DNA of 45,952 nt. Source: Chroococcopsis sp964623815. Its GTDB lineage: Bacteria; Cyanobacteriota; Cyanobacteriia; Cyanobacteriales; Microcystaceae. The position numbers were made by a program, and so were the translations under genes. Location: the NCBI GenBank assembly GCA_964623815.1, contig CAZUVR010000034.1:1-45952 (forward strand), in the 5' to 3' direction. Shown here piece after piece: positions 24,044-32,112 of the stretch; the first letter of the stretch is position 1; each line of letters begins with the position of its first letter. Under the pieces are notes generated by a model, which saw only the letters and a program-made list of their open reading frames with translations, made no database searches and had not been told where the DNA came from.

Positions 24044-24281
24044 AGTTTATATCATCGTCTAATTCTTCCGAACTATAATGCCGTAACACTGCGCGACGAG
24101 ATAGCAGTTGTCCGAATTCGTATTTATCCATCTCGGCCAGTTCTCTCGCCTTACCAAAGGATAAAATGTCTTGTGCGTAGAGAGCTACGGCGAGTTCCTG
24201 ACGCAATTCTTGCTCAATGCGCTGCTCTGGTATACGAAGAGCTTGGACGATAGAGTCAGAGAGCGAGATTTGTAGTGCCAT
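24027..24281 (-). CDS. UPF0175 family antitoxin
   Basis: An 84-residue protein with the UPF0175 pattern: ISLSDSIVQALRIPEQRIEQ, then ELRQELAVALYAQDILSFGK, AREL and the helix EFGQLLSRRAVLRHYSSEEL. The family is a DNA-binding antitoxin usually partnered with DUF3368 proteins. It would bind and silence the PIN toxin and repress its own promoter. It is first of the pair, with about 500 bases of gene-poor DNA upstream. Confidence 0.87.
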   Translation of the reverse strand: MALQISLSDSIVQALRIPEQRIEQELRQELAVALYAQDILSFGKARELAEMDKYEFGQLLSRRAVLRHYSSEELDDDINYARSE

Positions 24282-24442
24282 TTTTAGCTAGTTTCTTAAC
24301 GCTTTGGGATTGGGGGAGCATAATTATTATAGCTAATGATATTTATCCTACAGAAGCTAACCCCCGTTCATTTACGCCCCCCGCTATCCCTCCATCAAGG
24401 GTGCCAGACTTCCCCTATCGAGGGTATCGGGCACTTGAGCCA

Positions 24443-24577
24443 CTATCGGTTATTAATACCGTCATTTAATTGTAATAATCGTAGAATTTTCTGTCTCTTC
24501 TCAGGGTGGGACTCCTGTATTAAAGCATTTTGGAGTTTCTGTTTCTGTTCCTTGTTTAAATAACCTTTAATAGGCAT
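24443..24577 (-). pseudogene. N-terminal fragment of an IS630-type transposase
   Basis: The ATG at 24577 opens a 44-codon frame reading MPIKGYLNKEQKQKLQNALI and ending LLQLNDGINNR with a TAG. This resembles the first helices of IS630-family transposases, whose next segment would be the helix-turn-helix (normally IAxxLxxS after the G-I). Here the match stops at NDGI. It lies in the 500-base spacer 24282-24781. Nearby are two similar direct sequences (GAGGGTATCGGGC at 24420 and GAGGGTATCTGGC at 24629), possibly residues of the same element. No complete element or target duplication can be made out. Confidence 0.5.
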
Positions 24578-24704
24578 TGGCTTATCTACCCTAAGTTAAC
24601 TACCCTTACATTACTACCGATTGAGGGTATCTGGCTCATGTAAAATTTTTAGTCTAGGATACTTTAGCTTTATGAACACCTACACTAGGGGGCAAAAGGG
24701 GTGA

Positions 24705-24724
24705 GGAAATTTTACAAAATTTCC
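24705..24724. promoter_or_regulatory. Perfect inverted repeat upstream of the dynamin operon
   Basis: GGAAATTT (24705-24712) and AAATTTCC (24717-24724) flank TACA, 58-77 bases before the first dynamin-like start codon. It could be an operator or a leader hairpin. No T-run follows. Confidence 0.4.
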
Positions 24725-24781
24725 GGAATCGAGCCTCTAAAAGTTGATTAGACTTATATACAAGATTCCAAAAAGCTTATC

Positions 24782-27274
24782 ATGACCGACAATCCTAATA
24801 AAATCTTCGCCCAGGTTGAAGACAACGCCAAATTACTCACCAACTACTGGCAGAACTTCTATGGGGAGATTGCCCGCCACTTACCCGACACATACGGCCC
24901 GGAAATCGAAGAGTTAAACGCTAAGTTAGAAGTGGCGCTAGAAAGGTTAATTCATGATCTACATCACCCCACTTTAACCATAGCCACCACCGGTACTACT
25001 AGCAGCGGCAAAAGCACCCTCGTTAATTTACTCTGCGGCGCGGAGATAGTACCGGTGGCGGTGAGCGAGATGAGCGCGGGGGTGGTGACGGTGGAGTATG
25101 GTGAGCGTAAGTCTCTGAAAATTTACGAAACACCGGGGGCACAGTGGGAGTGCGGCGAGTGGCTCGATATTACGGAGGAAGAAATCCGCTCTAGATTGTA
25201 TAAGGTGATGATTAGTTATATCGATAGTCGGGAGGAGCAACCGGATTTAGCCTGTCCTCAGTCTTTGATTACTTATCCCTTTAGATTATTGAAAGACTTC
25301 GATTTACAATTACCTCCGGGTGCCAAGGTGAAAATTATGGATTTACCCGGTTTGGCTTATGTGGGGGATGAGGGTAACGCCAGCGTCATCAGGCAGTGTC
25401 GGGAGGCTTTATGTTTGGTAACTTATAATAGCGAAGAAACTGACCCAAAAAAGGTGAGGAATCTGTTACAAGAAGTGGTAGAGCAGGTTAAGGATTTGGG
25501 CGGCTCTCCGGCTAGGATGTTATTTATCCTCAATAAAATCGATGTGTTTCGTAAGGATAAGGAATGGCCCGAGACGGAGCGTAGATTTATTGAGAAAACA
25601 GTTAATAGTATTAAAGGAGAGCTGACGGATAGGCTGAAAGAGCATACCGAGGATATTAAAAATTTACAGGTTATGCAGTTAAGCACCTGGCCCGCTCTAT
25701 TGGGCTTACAACTACGAGAGAGCGAAGAAACTCTACAAGAGGTGTTGGACGATTTACCGAAAAATCAAGAGGATTGGACTTCACGGGAGAGAGTTAGATT
25801 CTCTAAAGCCAATCTAGGATTAAACGCCTGTAAGAAAGCTGATGAGAATTTTAATTTTCTCATCGATGAAAAAATACTGGATGATTTGCCGAGAAGACAT
25901 GAGAAATGGTCTATACACGATCGTTTGAGAGTGGCTGAATCTTTATGGAAAAAAGCTTACGGGCAAGAGTTGAGAGATTCTTTAAGGAACCACATTAATC
26001 AACATTTCCCCCAGCTAGTAATACCCCAGATCCTAGATAGATTTAATATTACGGCCGGTAATGCGGTAGTAGAGTGGGCGGTACAGACAACTAAAGCGAT
26101 CCTCAATAGTTCCCAAGAAGAGTATGAACGAGAATGCGAAAGGATTACTGATATAAAATTTTCTTTAGAAAGATTTCTCAAACTCAATGATGATAAGTTA
26201 AGAGAACCTTTTGAAAAAATAGATAGTAAAATAACAGATTTTTTAGCTGATAAAACTGACGAAGATCCTGTTCTATGTTTACAACAGCAAATTAGCGAAT
26301 TGAAAAAAATACCTCCTTACAATATTTTAGGAGATAAATTGTACCCTCTCTATGACTGGTCGAAGGAGTTACGCCGAGCCATAAACGAAGTGTTAGAAAC
26401 GGTGGCTCAATCTATAGAGACGGGAAAAGTCCAATTAGAGGGTACATATTTAAAGAAAGCCAACCAGCGTAACATTAACCTTTTAGATAATAATTTAAGA
26501 AGGATAGTTAGCCTGGGATATACTAGCACCATCGCCAAAAATGGTAAGAAGGTAGAAGCTAAAACCGAAGAGGAAAAAAATAAACTTAAAAACCTTAACT
26601 ATGAATTGAACGAGTTAGCGATTCATTTGAGTTTGATTATGGAAGACGTTTTAAACAAAGTCACCCAGCGAGAATTAAATCGAATGCACGAAGCAGTAGC
26701 AGAACTATTCCACTGTCACTTAGATTCTCTAGAGAGGGGTGTGAATGACATAGCCCCGACTCTGGCTATAAAATTCCCTGAATCTCAATTGGTGGAAATA
26801 GTGACTCAACCTCAAATTTATTTCAAATTTCAGGCAGGCTTTGCGGTAATACCCGGTACGTGGCGTGAAAGTGTAGAAGTTGCGGTTCAGAAAAGGGTAT
26901 GGTGGAAATTATTTTTAGGAAAAGCTACTTTTTACGAAACTAGGTATGAAACCCGGTCTAGCGATAATGCCAATCTACCGACAATAGAAGATTTATTGAG
27001 TAACTGGACTTATCAAGCTAAAGCCTCGGAAAATGTCATAGTTAAACAGCTATCGGAATGGTTGTTACAAGAGATCGCACAGCTTAAAAAAAACGTCGAT
27101 AAAATTCAGGGAGAGGTAATCGATCGCTATCGAGAAAGGCTCGACAAAGCCAATCAACAATTAACGATCGATTACGAACAGACTAAGAACATCTGGCAAC
27201 CTCTAGAAATTAAAGCTCAAGAATTAAGACAGCATTTTAGTAATCTGGGTAATTTATTTGGCGAAGAGGTTTAA
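24782..27274 (+). CDS. Dynamin-like GTPase 1 (bacterial dynamin family)
   Basis: An 830-residue large GTPase. G1 is GTTSSGKST (71-79), the G2 Ser/Thr region is SEMSAGVVTV (95-104), G3 is DLPGL (187-191), and G4 is NKID (251-254). After the GTPase domain come long charged helices as in bacterial dynamins. An internal duplication (VLDDLPKNQEDW, 321-332, and ILDDLPRRHEKW, 365-376) sits just behind the GTPase domain. The stretch around residues 710-725 (VWWKLFLGKATFYE) is aromatic and hydrophobic and might be a membrane-binding tip. No full membrane helix is seen. Such proteins remodel or fuse membranes and often work in unlike pairs. It is the first of three closely spaced genes. Confidence 0.88.
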   Translation: MTDNPNKIFAQVEDNAKLLTNYWQNFYGEIARHLPDTYGPEIEELNAKLEVALERLIHDLHHPTLTIATTGTTSSGKSTLVNLLCGAEIVPVAVSEMSAGVVTVEYGERKSLKIYETPGAQWECGEWLDITEEEIRSRLYKVMISYIDSREEQPDLACPQSLITYPFRLLKDFDLQLPPGAKVKIMDLPGLAYVGDEGNASVIRQCREALCLVTYNSEETDPKKVRNLLQEVVEQVKDLGGSPARMLFILNKIDVFRKDKEWPETERRFIEKTVNSIKGELTDRLKEHTEDIKNLQVMQLSTWPALLGLQLRESEETLQEVLDDLPKNQEDWTSRERVRFSKANLGLNACKKADENFNFLIDEKILDDLPRRHEKWSIHDRLRVAESLWKKAYGQELRDSLRNHINQHFPQLVIPQILDRFNITAGNAVVEWAVQTTKAILNSSQEEYERECERITDIKFSLERFLKLNDDKLREPFEKIDSKITDFLADKTDEDPVLCLQQQISELKKIPPYNILGDKLYPLYDWSKELRRAINEVLETVAQSIETGKVQLEGTYLKKANQRNINLLDNNLRRIVSLGYTSTIAKNGKKVEAKTEEEKNKLKNLNYELNELAIHLSLIMEDVLNKVTQRELNRMHEAVAELFHCHLDSLERGVNDIAPTLAIKFPESQLVEIVTQPQIYFKFQAGFAVIPGTWRESVEVAVQKRVWWKLFLGKATFYETRYETRSSDNANLPTIEDLLSNWTYQAKASENVIVKQLSEWLLQEIAQLKKNVDKIQGEVIDRYRERLDKANQQLTIDYEQTKNIWQPLEIKAQELRQHFSNLGNLFGEEV

Positions 27275-27275
27275 A

Positions 27276-28139
27276 GTGCAGGATACAAGGCTCAAAGAAA
27301 TTTATCGGCAAGTTCTCGAAGAAATTAGAGGGCATCCCGAAATTAGAGGAACTCAAAGAGGGCTTTTATACAAAACTATTCAGATTATTAACGAAGAGGA
27401 AACATCGGAGATTCAAGAAAAAACTCGCAGTATTTGTAATGAGCTTGGAATAAAAAGCAATGCTCATATCCAGGAAGATAAAGACATATTTATCGAATTA
27501 ATGGATATATTTTATAAAGATGAACTGTTCCCGATATTCTCAAAAAATGAATTTATAGTTGGATTATTTAGAGACGGTAAAAAAAACGTAATACAATTTT
27601 GGTTGAATGAAAACGAACCTATGGAATGGATAATTATCGCGGCGGTCAGTTTAGTAGGAATTTTCGGCTCTCAACAGTTCCTTAAAAACAGAAAGGGGAA
27701 AGCAAGAAAGCCAAAAAAACAAATTCAAGAGCAAGTTTCAAGTAAACCCGAACCTTCTCTACCTCCGATTACAGCAATTTTATCTCTCATCGTATCCGCC
27801 TCCACAGTCAGAGAATTAAATCTAGTAGAGGAAGATAATATAAACTTAGAAATGTTAAAAGAAATTATAGACAGAAGCTATTATTTTACCTGTGATACCA
27901 AAACAGGCTCATCGAGAAATGAGGAAAATTTAGAAATAGTTAACGAGCCAATTTTAGCCGACAGTCCGAGAGAAGTTTATCTAAGGATTAAGATAGAAGA
28001 CGGTAGGAGTTTATTAGAGAAGCCGATAAATTTGCGGTATACATTGAAAGGCAAGTTACCCGATCGAGGTAAATTTAAAATAGAGAAGATAGCTTGCCTC
28101 GGTGGCTTATCAGGCTTAGAGAAATTCGTACGCGCATAA
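27276..28139 (+). CDS. Membrane-segment protein between two dynamin-like genes
   Basis: 287 residues from GTG 27276. That start lies two bases after the first dynamin stop and has AGAGG upstream; a TTG at 27258 would overlap. Residues 1-115 are charged and helical with no family I recognise. A single strong hydrophobic segment follows (WIIIAAVSLVGIFGSQQFL, about 117-135), then a basic stretch (KNRKGKARKPKKQ) and a Pro-rich linker. A second weaker hydrophobic helix (PITAILSLIVSASTV) precedes a C-terminal beta-rich domain. The positive-inside rule puts the basic side in the cytoplasm. Base composition is more AT-rich than its neighbours. It could anchor or recruit the two GTPases; this is inference from position only. 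Confidence 0.7.
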   Translation: MQDTRLKEIYRQVLEEIRGHPEIRGTQRGLLYKTIQIINEEETSEIQEKTRSICNELGIKSNAHIQEDKDIFIELMDIFYKDELFPIFSKNEFIVGLFRDGKKNVIQFWLNENEPMEWIIIAAVSLVGIFGSQQFLKNRKGKARKPKKQIQEQVSSKPEPSLPPITAILSLIVSASTVRELNLVEEDNINLEMLKEIIDRSYYFTCDTKTGSSRNEENLEIVNEPILADSPREVYLRIKIEDGRSLLEKPINLRYTLKGKLPDRGKFKIEKIACLGGLSGLEKFVRA

Positions 28140-28156
28140 GATAGGAGACTCAAAGA

Positions 28157-30445
28157 ATGGATTGGAAAACCGCCTCATCGTATTACGAAACCCGCCTGAG
28201 CGAAGCCTTAAACGTACAGAGACACGCCCTCAACCTAGCCCTACTACCACAAGTAGAAATCCCCGCAAAGTTAAGAGACATTCTTAAAGAAGAAACCGAG
28301 CCAGCCCGCCGCCAGTTACAAAGACTCAAAAAACGTGAATTTCGTATCGCCGTAGTTGGTTTAGAAAAAGCCGGGAAAAGTACCTTTATCAACGCTTGGT
28401 TAGAGTGCGAGTTACTCCCCTCTAAAGCAGCACGATGTACCTTCACCACCACACAAATTTACTCAGTAATCCTAGAGTCGGAACAAAGACTAGAAGTACA
28501 AACCAAAACCGAAGCACAATTTTCACAACTCATCGAAGATTTAAAACAAGCCAACGCTCAAGAAGATCTTAAAACCATTAAACTCAATGAAAGTACCCTC
28601 AACGCCGTCAGAAGCGAAGGTAATCTATTCATCCCCTTCACCCGTTTAGAAGACATCCGCGAACAACTAAAAAAATACGCAGCTGACGAGCGATACGCCC
28701 ACGCCGTATTAGAAGCGAGACTATATACCAACAAACTCGCCCAAGCTGAGGGAATTGTTTTCTACGATGTACCTGGTTTAGATTCAGGGCTTGCTAAACA
28801 CCTCGATGAAGCGCGACAAATGCTATCGGATTGCGACGCGGTTATCCTCGTGCAACGCTTCACCACTCCCAGAGAGAGAGAATTAGACATCATTAAATTC
28901 ACCGAAGAAGGAGATAAAAACGTCACCGTAGCCGATAAGTTTTTCGTCTTCCTCAGCCGTATCGATGACCAAGCTACCCCAGAGGCCCTACAAAAACATC
29001 TAGCAGAGACAAAACAAAATTGGTCAAAACTAGCTAATCTGCCAGAGAGACGCATTACCTCTGGCTCAGCCGGTGCCTATTTAGTCCTCAACGGATTAGC
29101 CGAGAAACAAACTCTCTTAGAGATAGGTTATCCCGAAGATATTCAAAATAAATTAAAGAGTCTCACTGGTATTGAAGACGCAGAAACTTTAAAAACCACC
29201 GCTACAGGCATACCCGTTATTAAAGATAATATCTTTCACTATATAAATACCGAAAGAGTCAATATCTTAAAGAAAAGATGCGAGACATCGATCGCAAAAA
29301 TTATAAACACCTCCGAAGAAATATACAACCTCACCCGCAAACACTACCCCGAAAACCCCGAAGAAGCTAAAAGATTTGAAGAAGAAAAGCAGCGTATACT
29401 CTTTAGCCAATGGTGGCACGAAAAATGGGAGCAGATAAAAGCCGACTTATCGGGTTTTTATGAAAGCTTTGTCAGTCAAGAGGAGGGAATAGAAGGTAAC
29501 AACGGACTAGCCAATATTAATAAATTCAAAGCCCGCTATCTAGAATTAGTCAAAGAAGAAATCGAAAAATTTAGACACTCCGCCTTAGAAAAGAAAGATA
29601 TTATATTCCCCGCAGTTTCCGCCCCTACATTCGATCGCGCCAAAGCTAATTTCATCTGGCGTGACACCCTCTACACCGAAGCCACCAAAGCCCTCGCCTC
29701 TATATCCAATCAACTCGCCATAGAATTACAAGAAGAAGCCCTGCAATTAGTAGATTACATGACGGGGCTACTCTGGGGCAGTAAGCAGGTAAAAGAGAGA
29801 TTGATTGAAAACTCCGAAAATTTCTACCTACTCAAACTAGAGAATAGTTTAAGTGTATTGTTTTTAAGATTCGCCCGCCCGGTAGCCGAGGCTCTGATTC
29901 GCGGCCCCGTAGATAGCGACACCCGCAACGAGATTATTAAAAACCTCGGCATCGATATAGAAATTCTAGACAACTATTACCAGGGCGATGAACCGGCTTT
30001 TAAAGTCCTCAAAAGATACGTTAAATACGGCGCAGAATTATTATTCAACGTCCAACGCCGCTTAGAGATATTGGGCATCAACGGCAAAACTTCTAAATTT
30101 AAAGATAGGGATAACTCTGACTCGCCCCAAAATGAGGTCATCTTTGAAGTGGAAACCGATATTAATGCCTTTGAAGAGTATTTGCGCTCCGCCATATTTG
30201 AAGCAGCCGGTTTTGAATCCTATTACATCCACGAGTTAAAAAGCTTAGTAGATAGCTTCAGGGAAAAACAAGGTACTTGGTCAGGTGTCGCCCTCAACGA
30301 ATGGCTACAGGGAAACCCGGCACTGCTATCCGAATTACCTCCAAGTTTAAAGGCTCAAGAGTTCAATTTAGAGGTGAGCGATCGCTTGCGTCAACTATCC
30401 GGGGCATTAAAATCGTTTCGGGTGGCATCGGAAAATTATAATTAA
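28157..30445 (+). CDS. Dynamin-like GTPase 2 (bacterial dynamin family)
   Basis: A 762-residue GTPase, clearly different from the first. G1 is GLEKAGKST (68-76), the G2 Thr lies in CTFTTTQ (94-100), G3 is DVPGLDSG (194-201), and the G4 position has SRID (257-260) instead of NKxD, which may lower guanine specificity. The domain order is a short helical N terminus, the GTPase, then helical stalk-like regions, including FEEEKQRILFSQWWHEKWEQ and LQLVDYMTGLLWGSK. No membrane helix is seen. A GGAG eight to nine bases before the ATG provides the ribosome binding site, and the gene starts 17 bases after the middle gene. Unlike pairs of bacterial dynamins often form hetero-oligomers, so this is probably the partner of GTPase 1. 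Confidence 0.86.
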   Translation: MDWKTASSYYETRLSEALNVQRHALNLALLPQVEIPAKLRDILKEETEPARRQLQRLKKREFRIAVVGLEKAGKSTFINAWLECELLPSKAARCTFTTTQIYSVILESEQRLEVQTKTEAQFSQLIEDLKQANAQEDLKTIKLNESTLNAVRSEGNLFIPFTRLEDIREQLKKYAADERYAHAVLEARLYTNKLAQAEGIVFYDVPGLDSGLAKHLDEARQMLSDCDAVILVQRFTTPRERELDIIKFTEEGDKNVTVADKFFVFLSRIDDQATPEALQKHLAETKQNWSKLANLPERRITSGSAGAYLVLNGLAEKQTLLEIGYPEDIQNKLKSLTGIEDAETLKTTATGIPVIKDNIFHYINTERVNILKKRCETSIAKIINTSEEIYNLTRKHYPENPEEAKRFEEEKQRILFSQWWHEKWEQIKADLSGFYESFVSQEEGIEGNNGLANINKFKARYLELVKEEIEKFRHSALEKKDIIFPAVSAPTFDRAKANFIWRDTLYTEATKALASISNQLAIELQEEALQLVDYMTGLLWGSKQVKERLIENSENFYLLKLENSLSVLFLRFARPVAEALIRGPVDSDTRNEIIKNLGIDIEILDNYYQGDEPAFKVLKRYVKYGAELLFNVQRRLEILGINGKTSKFKDRDNSDSPQNEVIFEVETDINAFEEYLRSAIFEAAGFESYYIHELKSLVDSFREKQGTWSGVALNEWLQGNPALLSELPPSLKAQEFNLEVSDRLRQLSGALKSFRVASENYN

Positions 30446-30478
30446 ATCCAAAGTTTTTTCAGAAAGACAAGTAGAGCT

Positions 30479-30544
30479 ATGGCAGCAGTAATTTTAAACT
30501 TAGATACGGTCAACCTCAGCGAGTTTATCTTTGGAATATTTTGA
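30479..30544 (+). pseudogene. Possible start fragment of a Uma2-type gene
   Basis: A 21-codon frame reads MAAVILNLDTVNLSEFIFGI and F, then TGA. Its start resembles the LNLDxVxLTDEQF opening of many cyanobacterial Uma2 proteins, with a deletion after the Ser. It lies between the dynamin operon and the convergent nuclease gene. The match is short and could be chance. Confidence 0.25.
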
Positions 30545-30556
30545 TTGATATTATGG

Positions 30557-31354
30557 TTAAGGACGGAAAACCATTTCCTCCGGTTTGTACAACAGTTTCA
30601 ATTGATTTCCATCTACCTCTAGAGCCGTGGAGAATTTGATCGATCTTTGGTCAGGGATAGTGAATAAACGATCGCTCCCTTCGCTCAAGGATTTAACAAA
30701 GTCTCGCACAGGTTTATTTTTGTTAGAAGGACGGTTATAGAATGATTCTAACCGCCGCCAGAGCTTGGGGAAAATCGGCAGTAGCTCTTTCAAGTCGGCT
30801 CTGTCAACCGGCGGTTTAACGATAAAACCCTTATTAGACGCGTCCTCCGACCAGATACCTTTACCTGCATTTCTAGCCTCTACCGTAGCCGCAGTCATCA
30901 CATCACGAAGTTCCTTGTAAAGTGTATCGTAGAACATTGGATAGAGGAAACCCTCTTTCAACATTTGATAGTTAATACTTTTTTCGAGTAAATCCGGGGT
31001 TATGAAAATATCCGCGCCGTCATCCTCCAGCGGCTCCCCGACGAATACAAAACAGACAGGACGACCATTTCTATCCGCTTGTTGAGATAGGATAAAACCG
31101 GGTAAACCGTTGCTATCACCTCCTAAAAGTTCTATATTTCTTTTTGTGGCATCCGAGGAAAAAGGTTGTTTAGCCGCCTTTTCTAGAGCGTCAACGCCCT
31201 CATAGCGCAATTGTACTTCCCCTCCGGGTTTAATCTCCACTCGTCCATCAAGTTTGTCGAATAGGGTGTCATCATCAGCTAAAAATCTTACCGAGTCACC
31301 ATCAGGTATTCCACTTTTAGGGTTGAAAACTCCTTTAATTAGGGTAAATGACAT
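30557..31354 (-). CDS. Staphylococcal-nuclease-like (SNase/TNase) protein
   Basis: A 265-residue protein with an OB-fold nuclease core: IPDGDSVRF (first Asp and strand), VQLRYEGVDALEK (Arg, Asp and Glu of the active site), GRPVCFVFVG (second Arg region), then EGFLYPMFYDTLYKELRDVM and EARNAGKGIWSED, the usual C-terminal helix of the family. There is no signal peptide, so it acts in the cytoplasm, unlike secreted thermonucleases. About 100 residues follow the nuclease core (from VKPPVDRADLKEL) with no recognised domain. Nuclease activity is predicted from the retained residues. It is minus strand, downstream of kptA by 177 bases, and convergent with the dynamin operon. Confidence 0.8.
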   Translation of the reverse strand: MSFTLIKGVFNPKSGIPDGDSVRFLADDDTLFDKLDGRVEIKPGGEVQLRYEGVDALEKAAKQPFSSDATKRNIELLGGDSNGLPGFILSQQADRNGRPVCFVFVGEPLEDDGADIFITPDLLEKSINYQMLKEGFLYPMFYDTLYKELRDVMTAATVEARNAGKGIWSEDASNKGFIVKPPVDRADLKELLPIFPKLWRRLESFYNRPSNKNKPVRDFVKSLSEGSDRLFTIPDQRSIKFSTALEVDGNQLKLLYKPEEMVFRP

Positions 31355-31531
31355 CTTAAACTTTCCTTAATCTTAGTACTCTATCCACTTGATTATTATC
31401 AGGCTCAAATTACAATAATGACAATCGAAGTTTAGGCTTTTAACAAAGAAGTTAAGTCGAAATCTGTAAATAAATGTAACGATAAGAAATAGTATTGAAA
31501 GTATTAGTGATGCACTAAACCTAAATTTATT

Positions 31532-32086
31532 TTATTTATATTCTATGAATTCGGGCGGCACCGTCTCTACTAACCAAACTCCATTATCGGATAGATAAAA
31601 CGGTATTCCCTCACGCCACATTGCACCTGATAATATCGAAAGTACGATCGCTCTCCCGTGTCTTCTCCCCACATTATAAGCCGTCGCCTCATCGAGCGAG
31701 AGATGCACGTACTGACGCTTAAGCGGGAGTAAACCCCGAGCCTTGATAGATGATAAAAATCTGTCGGCGGTGCCGTGATAGAGAATCTCCGGGGGTTGTT
31801 GATGTGGCAACTCTAAGTTAATCTCTAACGAGTGCCCTTGATTAGCGCGGATTCTGGTTTTATCAGGGGAGAGGGCGAATCTTTGTTTATCGTTGTTAGC
31901 GACGACTCTCTCTATATCCTCCCGGCTTAATTTGGGGCCGTGTAAATTGGCTTTTTGAATTAACTCATCTATATCAGCCCAGCCATTATCATCTAAAGCT
32001 AGATCGATCGCATCTGGTTTATGACGCAGAATCAAACTTAAAAATTTGCTGATTTTTATATCAGAGGAAGGAGTAATCACGGCCAA
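31532..32086 (-). CDS. kptA: RNA 2'-phosphotransferase Tpt1/KptA
   Basis: A 184-residue enzyme that removes an internal RNA 2'-phosphate using NAD+, giving ADP-ribose 1'',2''-cyclic phosphate. The N-terminal winged-helix part has SKFLSLILRHKP (RH at 21-22) and DDNGWADIDELIQKA. The ADP-ribosyltransferase part has IRANQGHS (79-86), ILYHGT (101-106), HLSLDEATAYNVGRRHGR and the final Val/Pro-rich strand. The catalytic Arg-His-Arg-Arg set appears intact. The role in bacteria, which lack the tRNA splicing that makes the phosphate, is unclear; it may serve RNA repair. The start is TTG 32086 or GTG 32080. It lies 26 bases behind tpsB on the same strand. Confidence 0.92.
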   Translation of the reverse strand: MAVITPSSDIKISKFLSLILRHKPDAIDLALDDNGWADIDELIQKANLHGPKLSREDIERVVANNDKQRFALSPDKTRIRANQGHSLEINLELPHQQPPEILYHGTADRFLSSIKARGLLPLKRQYVHLSLDEATAYNVGRRHGRAIVLSILSGAMWREGIPFYLSDNGVWLVETVPPEFIEYK

Positions 32087-32112
32087 ATTCTATAAATATT
32101 ACTATATATCCT

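Noticed and set aside
24275..24563. Two plus-strand frames in the spacer upstream of the dynamin operon
   Set aside because: They are antisense to the IS630-like fragment or have no coding character.
24420..24642. Complete IS630 element with terminal inverted repeats
   Set aside because: The two similar sequences near its ends are in direct, not inverted, orientation and the transposase is only 44 codons long.
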